NCBI RefSeq assembly: GCF_000686725.1
Contig: NZ_KK366008.1
Span: 448,074-512,073 of the forward strand
From: Clostridium akagii DSM 12554
GTDB taxonomy: Bacteria > Bacillota > Clostridia > Clostridiales > Clostridiaceae
Direction: 5' to 3'
Length of the DNA stretch: 64,000 nt
Shown: one piece after another, positions 46,785-55,567 of the stretch
How the letters are laid out: every line of letters begins with the position of its first letter
Position numbering within the stretch: position 1 is the stretch's first letter
The notes under the pieces: model-generated
Seen by the model: the letters and a program-made list of their open reading frames with translations, nothing else
Database searches by the model: none
Told to the model about the DNA's origin: nothing
Program-made: the position numbers and the translations under genes

Positions 46785-47582
46785 TTATTTTGATACATCA
46801 GTACCAAACCATTTATTGGATATTTTCAAATAAGTTCCATCTGATTTCATATCAGCTAAAGCTTTATTTACTGCTGCTATTAATTCTGTATTCCCTTTTC
46901 TAAACAATATGGCACTTTTATCAGCATTTGTGTAAGTTGCAACTATTTTTACAGGTGCATTAGGCTTTTGTTTTTTTAAATCTAAGTAAGATAAACTATC
47001 ATTAACTGATGCATCAACTCTTTTTGAAGTTAATAAATCAATTGATGCGTTAAATCCATCATCTTGTACAAGTTCAGCACCGTACTTTGTAGCTATTTTA
47101 GCAAAGTTACTTGTTAGGCTTTGTGCTGACTTTTTACCTTTTAAATCTTCAAAACTTTTTATGCTGTTATTATCACTGTTAACAACAAGGACTGCTTTTG
47201 ACACAATATATGGATTTGAAAAGTCATATTTTTTTTGTCTGTCAGCATTCACTCCCACTTCGTTTACAACAATATCAAATCTTTTAGCATCAAGTCCTGC
47301 GAACATTCCATCCCACTTTGTTTCAACAAATTTAGTCTTAACGCCAAGACGTTTTGCAACTTCTTTAGCTATATCAACATCAAACCCTGTCAAATTCCCG
47401 TTACTATCATGAAATGTAAATGGCGCGTATGTTCCCTCTGTACCAATTTTTATTACACCATCACTTTTTATTTTTGATAAACTATTTGATTGTTGTGTGC
47501 TACTACTATTGCTTACTCCGCATCCTGTACTAACAATAGCTACAGTTATTAATGCAGTAATTAATAAAGATATTTTTTTCAT
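46785..47582 (-). CDS. Polar amino-acid-binding lipoprotein, cystine type
   Basis: 265-aa solute-binding lipoprotein: signal peptide with lipobox VSTGC, lipid-bearing Cys21. The family 3 binding domain starts IKIGTEGTYAPFTFHDSNG and has GFDVDIAKEVAKRLG. The WDGMFAGLDAKRFDIVVNEVGVNADRQKKYDFS segment is most like TcyA/YckK and TcyJ cystine-binding proteins, so cystine or a related compound is the probable ligand; this is from memory of the family. First gene of the operon. Confidence 0.92.
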   Translation of the reverse strand: MKKISLLITALITVAIVSTGCGVSNSSSTQQSNSLSKIKSDGVIKIGTEGTYAPFTFHDSNGNLTGFDVDIAKEVAKRLGVKTKFVETKWDGMFAGLDAKRFDIVVNEVGVNADRQKKYDFSNPYIVSKAVLVVNSDNNSIKSFEDLKGKKSAQSLTSNFAKIATKYGAELVQDDGFNASIDLLTSKRVDASVNDSLSYLDLKKQKPNAPVKIVATYTNADKSAILFRKGNTELIAAVNKALADMKSDGTYLKISNKWFGTDVSK

Positions 47583-47626
47583 AATGATCCCTCCTAGTAT
47601 TCCAATCGAAGTTATGTACTAACAAA

Positions 47627-47675
47627 CAATATCATGCATATGATTTTATGTCAACTATTAATACCAATATCATGC
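47627..47675 (-). promoter_or_regulatory. Promoter with direct-repeat operator before the amino-acid importer
   Basis: Two identical 11-bp repeats CAATATCATGC (47627-47637 and 47665-47675, plus-strand orientation) are 38 bases apart centre to centre, close to 3.5 to 4 helix turns. Between them, on the minus strand, TTGACA and a TATTGT 17 bases later form a promoter whose -10 lies within one repeat. This looks like a repressor site; the regulator is unknown. Confidence 0.6.
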
Positions 47676-47747
47676 GTTTTATTTTTTGCGCTTTTATAAT
47701 CATTATTCATACTATGTTCCGTTAAAAATCTTGGCACTTGTCACTAC

Positions 47748-49091
47748 TTATATTAGGTATTTTAAAAGCAATGTAGCTAGACCAAGAAAGAAAAAGAAAC
47801 CACACACATCAGTAAATGTAGTTACAAAAACAGCTGAAGCTAATGCAGGATCTACCTTTAGTTTTTTTAATATTACAGGAACTAGATATCCTACAATAGT
47901 TGCAACACACATGTTACCAATCATAGATACTCCAACCACTATTCCAAATACAGGTTTACGAGACCACACCATTCCAATTATTGCTATTACAACGCCAATA
48001 GCCGCTCCATTAATTAATCCAACTAATATTTCTTTTCGAAATATTTTTTTTGCGTTTTCTTTTGTAAATTCTCCTAATGCTATACCTCTTACAATTAGTG
48101 TTAAGCTTTGAGTTCCTGCATTTCCTCCCATCCCCGCTATTATAGGATTAAAAGCTGCAAGTATAACTACTTTATCAATGGTGTTACTAAAAACACCTAC
48201 AGTGGCTCCTGCAAGTATTGCTGTTACTAGATTAACATAAAGCCATGGCAATCTGCTCTTTACCGAAGAGAATGTTGGTCCATCAATTATTTCACCCTCA
48301 TTAACTCCACCAAGACGTAAGATATCTTCAGTTGCTTCCTCTCTTACTACCTCAATAATGTCATCCACAGTAATTACACCAAGCATCTCACCCTTTTCAT
48401 CCGTAACAGGCATTGCTTGAAATCCATATTTTTCAAATATAGTTGCAACCTCTTCTTGATCCATTTCTACTGGAAGACTTTTTACTTTTTCATGCATTAT
48501 TTCTCCTATTTTCGTATGAAAGGTTGAAATAACTAACTCTCTAAGTGATATTATTCCTTTTAAAATATCATTTTCATCTAATACATAAAGGTAATAGGCC
48601 GTTTCCGCATCAATACCTGCCGTTTGAAGATATTTCAAAGTTTCTTTTACAGTCATAGTTTCCTTAATGGCCAAAAATTCTGAAGCCATAAGTCCACCAG
48701 CAGTATCATCTTCATAGTTTAAAAGTTCTTTTACATCTTCAGCCTCTTCTTTTCCTAAATGTCCTAAAAATCTAATTATTCTTTCTGGTTCTAGGTTTGC
48801 CAGTAAATCTGCTATCTCATCTGAAGTCATTTCATTAACAATTTTATATTGTTCAAGTTCTGAGAACAGGTTTAAAAAATCCTCTTTTTCTTCCTCTTCC
48901 ATTTCCTCGAAAACATTAGCTATAAGCCATACAGGTAATTTTTCCATTATTTTTAATTTATCAATATCACTATCTCTTAAGACCTCTAGTATATCAGCTG
49001 GATGTATATCCTCCAGATATTGTTCCAGCTGTTCTGTGCTACTATATACCAATAATTCTTTAAGATCTTGATTTGTTAAAACATCATTCAA
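47748..49091 (-). CDS. mgtE: Magnesium transporter MgtE
   Basis: 447-aa Mg2+ channel: N-terminal MgtE_N helical superhelix (about 1-125), two CBS motifs (about 130-250, e.g. GFQAMPVTDEKGEMLGVITVDD), a plug helix and five membrane segments with the pore signature AFNPIIAGMGGNAGTQSLTLIVRG. The start is TTG 49091 after GGGAG. No M-box riboswitch can be fitted in the short leader; instead a copy of the three-copy repeat lies 80 bases upstream. Confidence 0.96.
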   Translation of the reverse strand: MNDVLTNQDLKELLVYSSTEQLEQYLEDIHPADILEVLRDSDIDKLKIMEKLPVWLIANVFEEMEEEEKEDFLNLFSELEQYKIVNEMTSDEIADLLANLEPERIIRFLGHLGKEEAEDVKELLNYEDDTAGGLMASEFLAIKETMTVKETLKYLQTAGIDAETAYYLYVLDENDILKGIISLRELVISTFHTKIGEIMHEKVKSLPVEMDQEEVATIFEKYGFQAMPVTDEKGEMLGVITVDDIIEVVREEATEDILRLGGVNEGEIIDGPTFSSVKSRLPWLYVNLVTAILAGATVGVFSNTIDKVVILAAFNPIIAGMGGNAGTQSLTLIVRGIALGEFTKENAKKIFRKEILVGLINGAAIGVVIAIIGMVWSRKPVFGIVVGVSMIGNMCVATIVGYLVPVILKKLKVDPALASAVFVTTFTDVCGFFFFLGLATLLLKYLI

Positions 49092-49170
49092 GTAGCTTCA
49101 CTCCCTCATGATATATATTATGTATATTATATATATTTTTTAAACTATTTAATCTTAATCCATTATTAAT

Positions 49171-49262
49171 GAAAAAAAGAATGTAAGTAGTTTTGCTTAC
49201 ATAAATCTACTTACATCTTTACATTATACCAAAATAGACTACCATATGGTAGTCTACTTAAC
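49171..49262 (-). repeat. Three-copy hairpin repeat, copy A
   Basis: On the minus strand: perfect 22-base palindrome (arms TAGACTACCAT, 49235-49256) followed by TTTTGG, an extended -10 box TGGTATAAT (49228-49223), then a second hairpin ATGTAAGTAG / CTACTTACAT (49181-49190 with 49207-49216) followed by TCTTTTTTTC. It lies 11 bases past the amino-acid permease stop and 80 before mgtE. Confidence 0.8.
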
Positions 49263-49273
49263 TTTGGAAACTT

Positions 49274-50737
49274 TTATTTTTTTTCTTTATGTCTTGGAAA
49301 TTTAATATGATGCTCATTAACCCAAGTTAACATTTTAGTGTATATAGGAGCATTGGCTTTTTGGAGTTCACTATGCTTTCTACCATAAGCGAAATATATT
49401 ATTAGTCCCAATAATAACCAGATTACAAATCTAATCCATGTTTCTAAAGGTAAAGCCGACATTAAGTAACCACAAGCTATTATAGTAAGTATTGGTAAAA
49501 ACGGTACCCAAGGACATCTGAATTTTCTTTCAGCATTGGGCATAGTTTTTCTAAGTACAATAACCCCTACAGAAACAAGAACAAAGGCAAATAATGTTCC
49601 TATATTACATAATTTTATTATTTCCTGCAATGGTAAAAATCCTGATATTGCCGCAGCTAAAACCCCAGTAATTACTGTGCAAAGGGTAGGTGTTTTATGA
49701 ACTGGGTGTACTTTTGAGAACACCTTAGGTAATAAACCATCTCGAGACATAACCATAAATACCCTTATCTGTCCATAAAGCATTACAAGTAATGTTGAAA
49801 TCATACCTATAACTGCACCGGTTCCAACCAGGGCCGCACCCCAATTGATTCCAAACTTTGTTAATGCATCTGGGATAGCATTATTTTGACTTATTGCTTT
49901 AAATGGAACCATACCAGTTATAACAACTGCTACTGTAACGTAAAGTATAATTACCACTCCAAGACAAATTGCAAGTCCTCTAGGTACATCCCTCTTTGGA
50001 TTTATAGTTTCTTCTGCCGCAGTAGAAACTGCATCAAATCCAATATAAGCAAAGAACATTATTGAAGCACCTGCCATAACACCTTTCCATCCAAAAGGAG
50101 CAAATGGCTTATAGTTAGCTACACTAATATGAAATACTCCAAGCACTATAAACAAAACAATTACAGCAATTTTTATTAAAACTATTGCATTGTTAAGTTT
50201 CGCACTTTCTTTTATACCTACAAACAATATACATGTTACAAGCCCCACTATAAGGACAGATGGTAAATCAACAAATCCACCTTCCGTTGGTCCATGGGTT
50301 ATCACTGTAGGTAAATTAAGTCCAGCAGATTTTAATAGCCCTACGAAAGTTCCAGACCAGCCAGATGCAACTGCTGCTGAGGAAACTAAATACTCAAGCA
50401 TTAGATCCCATCCTATAATCCAAGCTATAACTTCACCAAAAGCAATATATGAATATGTATACGTACTCCCTGCAACTGGAAACATAGTAGCAAGTTCTGC
50501 ATAAGTAAGTGCACAAAGTCCGCTAGTTATTGCAGCTACAATAAATGATAGAACTACCGCTGGTCCTGCCATATGAGCACCAACCCCTGTTGAAACAAAA
50601 ATCCCAGTACCAAGTACTGCACCTATTCCAAGTGCCGCTAGATCTGTTGATGTAAGATTCTTTTTAAGATCTGATTTCTCTGCAGAATGAAGTACCTGTT
50701 TCAGTGATTTTGTTTTCCATATATCTTTAATATTCAT
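49274..50737 (-). CDS. APC-family amino-acid permease
   Basis: 487-aa transporter with about 12-14 membrane segments, of the cationic amino acid transporter-like APC group. TM1 has the substrate-site GIGAVLGTGIFVSTG, and FAYIGFDAVSTAAEE and the family loop NPKRDVPRGLA follow. Substrate cannot be fixed from sequence. AGGAGG precedes the ATG. Its first residues MNIKDIWKTKSLKQVL are echoed by the small protein encoded just upstream. Confidence 0.94.
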   Translation of the reverse strand: MNIKDIWKTKSLKQVLHSAEKSDLKKNLTSTDLAALGIGAVLGTGIFVSTGVGAHMAGPAVVLSFIVAAITSGLCALTYAELATMFPVAGSTYTYSYIAFGEVIAWIIGWDLMLEYLVSSAAVASGWSGTFVGLLKSAGLNLPTVITHGPTEGGFVDLPSVLIVGLVTCILFVGIKESAKLNNAIVLIKIAVIVLFIVLGVFHISVANYKPFAPFGWKGVMAGASIMFFAYIGFDAVSTAAEETINPKRDVPRGLAICLGVVIILYVTVAVVITGMVPFKAISQNNAIPDALTKFGINWGAALVGTGAVIGMISTLLVMLYGQIRVFMVMSRDGLLPKVFSKVHPVHKTPTLCTVITGVLAAAISGFLPLQEIIKLCNIGTLFAFVLVSVGVIVLRKTMPNAERKFRCPWVPFLPILTIIACGYLMSALPLETWIRFVIWLLLGLIIYFAYGRKHSELQKANAPIYTKMLTWVNEHHIKFPRHKEKK

Positions 50738-50797
50738 AATGATCCTCCTTTGTAAAAACAGTACTGATGATTCTTAATTATCTATTAGATACAAGTT

Positions 50798-51094
50798 TCA
50801 CTTTATAAACATAAAATAACATAAAACTACTAAAAGTATATTTGAAATTGCTAAATCTACATATACAATATAATCTATAAATTTTTTTCGTTTATAATAA
50901 TCCTCAAATTTCTTTTCAGATTGTTGTTGAAACTCCTTACATTCTTGTATTGTATCCTTAGTCTCCTTAGTTATACGGGCATTTTTGGTGTTATATGTAT
51001 TTTGAATTTTACTTTGAAAATGTGAAATGGTATTTTCACATTTTCCACGCACCTGTTTTATAGTCTTTCCTTGCCAAATTTTATTAATATTCAA
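50798..51094 (-). CDS. Small single-pass membrane protein sharing the permease N-terminus
   Basis: 98-aa protein. Residues 1-16 (MNINKIWQGKTIKQVR) match the beginning of the permease encoded 60 bases downstream; the middle is hydrophilic and helical with a high charge, and residues about 73-96 form a membrane segment near the C-terminus. The start is TTG 51094 after AAAGGAGA. It may be a transporter accessory protein, or it and the permease may have gained the same start by duplication. Confidence 0.7.
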   Translation of the reverse strand: MNINKIWQGKTIKQVRGKCENTISHFQSKIQNTYNTKNARITKETKDTIQECKEFQQQSEKKFEDYYKRKKFIDYIVYVDLAISNILLVVLCYFMFIK

Positions 51095-51200
51095 TACGTT
51101 TCTCCTTTGCAGAACAATAGTAATACCTATTTTTATTTTGTGATTAATTCACTAATTTATATAAGCATCTAACTTTTTACAGGAAATTTATAAAAAGCAT

Positions 51201-51250
51201 AAAAAAAAGCACCACTTCGTTAAATTCAGTGAAAACATTTAACAAAGTGG
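51201..51250 (-). terminator. Terminator of the iron-siderophore importer operon
   Basis: 14-bp stem (arms 51212-51225 and 51237-51250, one G-U pair) followed on the minus strand by GCTTTTTTTT. It lies about 120 bases past the ATPase gene; the 277-base gap otherwise shows only AT-rich sequence. Confidence 0.88.
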
Positions 51251-51371
51251 ATTCCTATTTTTATATTATATCAGAAAATTCATCAAATTTCAAATGTAAA
51301 AATATGCATTTTATTTGTTGATCTTTAGATTAAAGAGGATTTTTTTCTTTTTTTACACAAGCTTTAATGTT

Positions 51372-52154
51372 CTATCCTAAATTATATGTTATGCAAACCG
51401 GTTTATTATTTATAGGTTCTTTAACTATTTCAGCTTCTATATTAAATATTTTTCTTAAATTATCTTTAGTCATTATCTCGTCTGGTGTACCTTTACATAC
51501 TATATTTCCATCTTTAATACCCACCATATAATCTGCAAATCTTGCGGCATTATTTAGCTCGTGAATAACCATAACTATTGTTCGTCCCTGTTCTTTGTTT
51601 AATTTATCTAATAACTGCAGGATTTCAAGTTGGTGTGCCAAATCCAAATATGTTGTTGGTTCATCTAATAACAATATTTCAGTATCTTGTACCAAAGCCA
51701 TAGCTATCCAAACTCTTTGTCTTTGTCCTCCTGATAATGATTCTATAGGTCTATGTTTAAATTGTTTCATATCAATTATATTTAAAGCCCAATTTATTTT
51801 CTCTCTGTCCACTTTATTCAGTTTTCCAAACCCACTTTGATGTGGAAATCTTCCATAGGCCACTAACTCACCCACAGTTAATCCACTTGGTGCCTGCGGA
51901 CTTTGAGGCAAAACCGCCATTTCTTTTGCTATTGCTTTTGAACTTAATCCTTGTATATCAACACCATTTATATAAACACTCCCACTTTTACTTTGTAATA
52001 TTCTAGCTATAGTCTTTAATATAGTTGATTTTCCACATCCATTTGGACCTATTATGGTAGTGATCTTACCCTTAGGTATATTTAAATCTAGATCTGTTAC
52101 TATCTCAAAACTCCCATATGCTATAGATAAATTTTCAGTTTTTATACTTTCCAT
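51372..52154 (-). CDS. Iron-siderophore ABC transporter ATPase (FecE/FhuC type)
   Basis: 260-aa ATPase: Walker A GPNGCGKST near 37-45, the FhuC-type motif VLPQSPQAP, signature LSGGQRQRVWIAMAL and Walker B LLLDEPTTYLDLAHQ typical of iron-complex importers. AGGAGG stands before the ATG. Last gene of the operon binding protein, permease, permease, ATPase. Confidence 0.95.
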   Translation of the reverse strand: MESIKTENLSIAYGSFEIVTDLDLNIPKGKITTIIGPNGCGKSTILKTIARILQSKSGSVYINGVDIQGLSSKAIAKEMAVLPQSPQAPSGLTVGELVAYGRFPHQSGFGKLNKVDREKINWALNIIDMKQFKHRPIESLSGGQRQRVWIAMALVQDTEILLLDEPTTYLDLAHQLEILQLLDKLNKEQGRTIVMVIHELNNAARFADYMVGIKDGNIVCKGTPDEIMTKDNLRKIFNIEAEIVKEPINNKPVCITYNLG

Positions 52155-52168
52155 ATGTGCCTCCTAAA

Positions 52169-53152
52169 TTATTCTTTTAAAAGCAAAAATATAAAATATG
52201 GTACTCCAATAATTGAAACAATTATTCCAACTGGCACCTCAAGAGGGGCTAAAATATTTTTTGCTATAGTATCGGATAAAAGTAAAATTATTGAACTCAC
52301 GATTGCTGAAGTTGGTATTAATAGTTTATGTCTTGGTCCAACTAGTCTCCTAGCTATATGTGGAGAAACCAGTCCCAAAAATGATATGGTTCCCGCTACT
52401 GCTGTGGCAACACCGGCCAGTGCCACAGCGTATATCAATAATACTCTTCTTTCCCTCTCTACATTTACGCCTAGGCCCAATGACATCTCATCTCCTAAAC
52501 TTAATACATCTAGATATCTTGCTTTATAAATTATTAGTCCAGTAAAAATAAATACCCAAGGTACTGTTGCAAAAACATAAGTCCAACTTGTTCCCCAAAT
52601 ACTTCCTGAGGTCCAAACCATTACTTTATTAAATTCTTGGGTTGTAAACCTAAGTTGAAATATAATTAATATAGCGTTAAAAGCTGAATTTATACCTATA
52701 CCCATCAAAATAAATCTGGTAGGCTCTAGCCCCTTTTTAAATGCCAATGTGTAAATTAACAAAGCTCCAAAACCAGCTCCAAACAAAGCTACTAATGGCA
52801 TAGTAAATACAGTTAATTTACTTATATCAGATGATCCCCCCCTATTCATAAAATAAATATAAATAACAACAGCCACCGCTGCTCCAGAGCTTATACCTAC
52901 TATACCAGGGTCAGCTAAATCATTTTTAGTTATTCCTTGAAGTACCGTTGCTGATATAGCTAGTGCACTTCCTACCAATATTGCTATTATTATCCTTGGA
53001 AGCCTCATGGTAAAAAGCACTAATTCCTGCTTTTCGTTTCCTTGTCCTAGCAAAGTTTTAATTACGTCAATTGGTGTTATAGCAAATGTTCCTATATTAA
53101 AGCTAATTACAAATATAGAAAGTAGTAAAATGATTAAAAATCCTAGGATCAA
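52169..53152 (-). CDS. Iron-siderophore ABC transporter permease 2 (FecCD type)
   Basis: At least 327 aa, about nine to ten membrane segments with FecCD marks RLPRIIAILVGSALAISATVLQG and FLGLVSPHIARRLVGP. The first TTG, 53152, has no ribosome binding site. In frame upstream, a GGAGG (about 53199-53203) stands seven bases before ATT 53191, and the added residues IKRSYEKIKKNV look like the normal family start, so the gene may begin there with a rare ATT codon (or at the next codon ATA). That start would overlap the stop of the first permease by 7 bases. Confidence 0.9.
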   Translation of the reverse strand: MILGFLIILLLSIFVISFNIGTFAITPIDVIKTLLGQGNEKQELVLFTMRLPRIIIAILVGSALAISATVLQGITKNDLADPGIVGISSGAAVAVVIYIYFMNRGGSSDISKLTVFTMPLVALFGAGFGALLIYTLAFKKGLEPTRFILMGIGINSAFNAILIIFQLRFTTQEFNKVMVWTSGSIWGTSWTYVFATVPWVFIFTGLIIYKARYLDVLSLGDEMSLGLGVNVERERRVLLIYAVALAGVATAVAGTISFLGLVSPHIARRLVGPRHKLLIPTSAIVSSIILLLSDTIAKNILAPLEVPVGIIVSIIGVPYFIFLLLKE

Positions 53153-53184
53153 AACATTTTTTTTTATTTTCTCATAGCTACGCT

Positions 53185-54216
53185 TTATAATGGTTTTGCC
53201 TCCTTTCTCACAATATATATAAAGAAGGGTACTCCAAGTAATACTGTTAATGCACCAATAGGTGTTTCATAAGGTTGATTTATCATCCTAGAAGCTATAT
53301 CACTATAAACCAATAATACTGCACCTAATACTAGTGAACATGGAATTATAAATCTATAATCAGGCCCAACTAAACTTCTTACAATTTGTGGTACAATAAG
53401 TCCAATAAATGCAATATTTCCTGCTACTGCTACTGAACTACCACTCAATAATATTACTATTACTATACCAATGAATCTTATAATATTTGTTTTTTGTCCA
53501 AGCCCTATAGCGATTTCTTCCCCTAGGCTTAAAATTGTTATTTTAGGAGAAATAATTATTGCAGCTATCACCCCAAATACACCAACAGAAGCTAGTAATC
53601 TAACTCCCTGCCACTTTGCAGTAACAAGACCTCCTGAAATCCAAAAACTTAACTGCTGAGATAAATTAAAATACATTGCCACACCTGTTGCTAGTGATAT
53701 TAAAAGGGTTCCTAGTGCAGTTCCTGCCAAAACAAGTTTAATGGGACTAACCCCTTTAATGGATCTTGAACTTAACAAGTAAACTAATAAACCGCTTAGG
53801 CTAGCTCCAGCAAAAGCAAAAAGCATCAATCCAGAACCTCCTATACTGGCTTTCATTGCAAAAGCTATAGATATACTAAATGTTGCACCTTGCGTAATTC
53901 CCATTATTGAAGGATCTGCTATGGGATTTCTTGTTATTCCTTGCATTATAGCACCAGAGGCAGCCAGAAAAGCTCCAACCAATGCCGCTGAAATTGCCCT
54001 TGGAAGTCTTATATCTCTAATTATATTTGAATTTATATCTCCATGGTATGATGTAATACTATTAACTACAACATCTAAACTTATGTGTTTTGCTCCCAAT
54101 GATGAAGACAAAATTATACCAAAAAACAAAATTATAAGTCCAGTTATAATTAATAATGAGCTTATAATAAGTCTAGTTGGCTTTGTTTTATTTTTTTTAA
54201 CTATTATGTTTACCAT
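53185..54216 (-). CDS. Iron-siderophore ABC transporter permease 1 (FecCD type)
   Basis: 343-aa membrane protein with the FecCD patterns RDIRLPRAISAALVGAFLAASGAIMQG and AFIGLIVPQIVRSLVGPDYR. It pairs with permease 2 as a heterodimeric pore. GGAGG is twelve bases before ATG 54216, a wide spacing. A hairpin with a T-run lies between the binding-protein gene and this gene. Confidence 0.95.
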   Translation of the reverse strand: MVNIIVKKNKTKPTRLIISSLLIITGLIILFFGIILSSSLGAKHISLDVVVNSITSYHGDINSNIIRDIRLPRAISAALVGAFLAASGAIMQGITRNPIADPSIMGITQGATFSISIAFAMKASIGGSGLMLFAFAGASLSGLLVYLLSSRSIKGVSPIKLVLAGTALGTLLISLATGVAMYFNLSQQLSFWISGGLVTAKWQGVRLLASVGVFGVIAAIIISPKITILSLGEEIAIGLGQKTNIIRFIGIVIVILLSGSSVAVAGNIAFIGLIVPQIVRSLVGPDYRFIIPCSLVLGAVLLVYSDIASRMINQPYETPIGALTVLLGVPFFIYIVRKEAKPL

Positions 54217-54246
54217 TAAAATCTTACGCCTCCAATTTGCTTAAGG

Positions 54247-54289
54247 TAAAAAGGTGATAAAAAGACTAAAAATTTTCTTTTTTATCACC
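54247..54289 (-). terminator. Intra-operon terminator between binding protein and permease genes
   Basis: 11-bp stem GGTGATAAAAA / TTTTTATCACC followed on the minus strand by TTTTTACC, 30 bases upstream of the permease start. Partial termination would give more binding protein than permease, as in other ABC operons. Confidence 0.75.
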
Positions 54290-54305
54290 ACAATTTTTTT
54301 ATGTA

Positions 54306-55244
54306 TTACTTCACAAATTTTCCTTTTACCAAATCAAGTAATAATTCTCTTCCTATTGGCGCATACCCTTGAGCAAAATATGGACTACTATTAAGCATTG
54401 TAACATTTCCATCTTTTACAGCCCTCATACTCTTCCAAACTTCACTGTTCTCTAAATCTTTTTTATCTGCATCAGTTGTTATAGCAATAATATGGTCTGC
54501 ATCAATGGATGCCAATCCTTCCATAGTTACTACTGGTAAACTTATGCCTTCCTGTTTTGGCATGTTAGATGGTTGTGGAAGTTTCATGTCTGATAATAAA
54601 ATTGAACCAATAGCTGCATCGCTAAAAATATAGAACTTACCTGAACTAGCTAATATGGTTAGATATGTTTGTTTCCCATTTTTTTTCTCTATCTCTTTTC
54701 CTATACTAATAGCTTTTTTATCATAATCAGCTAACCACTTTTTAGCATCCTTTTCTTGTCCAAATAATTTTGAAACATCAGTTAATTGAGATCTCCAATC
54801 ATTAGCATAATCTTTCAACATAACGACTGGTGCTATAGCTTTTAATTGATCATATATCTTTGCTTGTCTTTCGCTCATTATAATTAGGTCTGGATTTAAT
54901 TTTAGTATAGCCTCCATATCCATTGTATCCATCATGGAAAAACCTACAAGTTTTGATGTACGCAATTCATCTTTAAGATAACTTGGCTTTTCAGTAGTTT
55001 TATATGAATCAGCATTGGCTGTACCTATTGGAGTGTGCTTTAAAATTAATAGGTCTTCAGTAACTCCCGATATATCCACAATACGTTTAGGGTTAGTTGG
55101 TATACTTACATTTCCCTTTATTGTGCTAACTATCTTCGTACTGCTCTCCTTTTTAGCCTTTTCTGTATTGCTTGAACAACCTGCAAACAAACTAGCACAA
55201 ATTATAATTCCTGTAATTAATCCAAACACTCTTTTTTTCTTCAA
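54306..55244 (-). CDS. Iron-siderophore-binding lipoprotein
   Basis: 312-aa periplasmic-binding-type lipoprotein with lipobox LFAGC (Cys23 from the chosen start) and the class III fold: NPKRIVDISGVTEDLLILKHTP, ADSYKTTEKPSY, LNPDLIIMSERQ. The start is TTG 55244 with AGGAGGAAT before it; the frame is open to 55289 without support. The operon is preceded by a Fur box, consistent with ferric-siderophore uptake. Confidence 0.93.
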   Translation of the reverse strand: MKKKRVFGLITGIIICASLFAGCSSNTEKAKKESSTKIVSTIKGNVSIPTNPKRIVDISGVTEDLLILKHTPIGTANADSYKTTEKPSYLKDELRTSKLVGFSMMDTMDMEAILKLNPDLIIMSERQAKIYDQLKAIAPVVMLKDYANDWRSQLTDVSKLFGQEKDAKKWLADYDKKAISIGKEIEKKNGKQTYLTILASSGKFYIFSDAAIGSILLSDMKLPQPSNMPKQEGISLPVVTMEGLASIDADHIIAITTDADKKDLENSEVWKSMRAVKDGNVTMLNSSPYFAQGYAPIGRELLLDLVKGKFVK

Positions 55245-55307
55245 GTTGATTCCTCCTAGTATAATTAAAATCCGATTAAAAATCCCCACGCAAACCTTAG
55301 TTGAAAT

Positions 55308-55322
55308 TAATAATCATTATCA
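55308..55322 (-). promoter_or_regulatory. Fur box of the siderophore importer
   Basis: Minus strand TGATAAT-G-ATTATTA, a 7-1-7 inverted repeat with a single mismatch to the TGATAATnATTATCA core. It lies about 17 bases downstream of the promoter -10, where a bound repressor would block initiation. Confidence 0.85.
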
Positions 55323-55338
55323 TTTATCTTCAAGTGAT

Positions 55339-55366
55339 ATTGTATCAGAACTGATAGATATGTCAA
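55339..55366 (-). promoter_or_regulatory. Promoter of the siderophore importer operon
   Basis: Minus strand TTGACA (55366-55361), spacer 16, TACAAT (55344-55339); followed by the Fur box and then the TTG start at 55244. Confidence 0.8.
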
Positions 55367-55427
55367 TATATTTTTTTTATATTACCTGATTGGTTTTTAA
55401 CATAATGCTTATGACTCAATTCTACAT

Positions 55428-55468
55428 AAAAAATAAAAGCCCACAAACTCAATGTTTGTAAAGCTTTT
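55428..55468 (-). terminator. Orphan terminator-like hairpin in the divergent region
   Basis: Stem AAAAGC..TACAAAC / GTTTGTg..GCTTTT with a 5-base loop and, on the minus strand, a tail TTTTATTTTTTATG. It sits upstream of the promoter of the siderophore operon and upstream of the pentapeptide gene, so no annotated gene needs it; it may end an antisense or small transcript, or shield the iron operon. The 323-base divergent gap 55245-55567 is otherwise filled by the promoter and Fur box. Confidence 0.55.
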
Positions 55469-55567
55469 ATAGTCACTAGAATTATGTCTACAATCAAAAA
55501 TCAGTACTCTTAAATATAATTATGATATAATAGTTTAGGTTCATAAATTAAACTGGGGGAAACGTAT

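Noticed and set aside
49092-49170. M-box (Mg2+) riboswitch before mgtE
   Set aside because: The gap is too short and AT-rich for the about 165-base M-box; only the repeat copy A hairpins are present.
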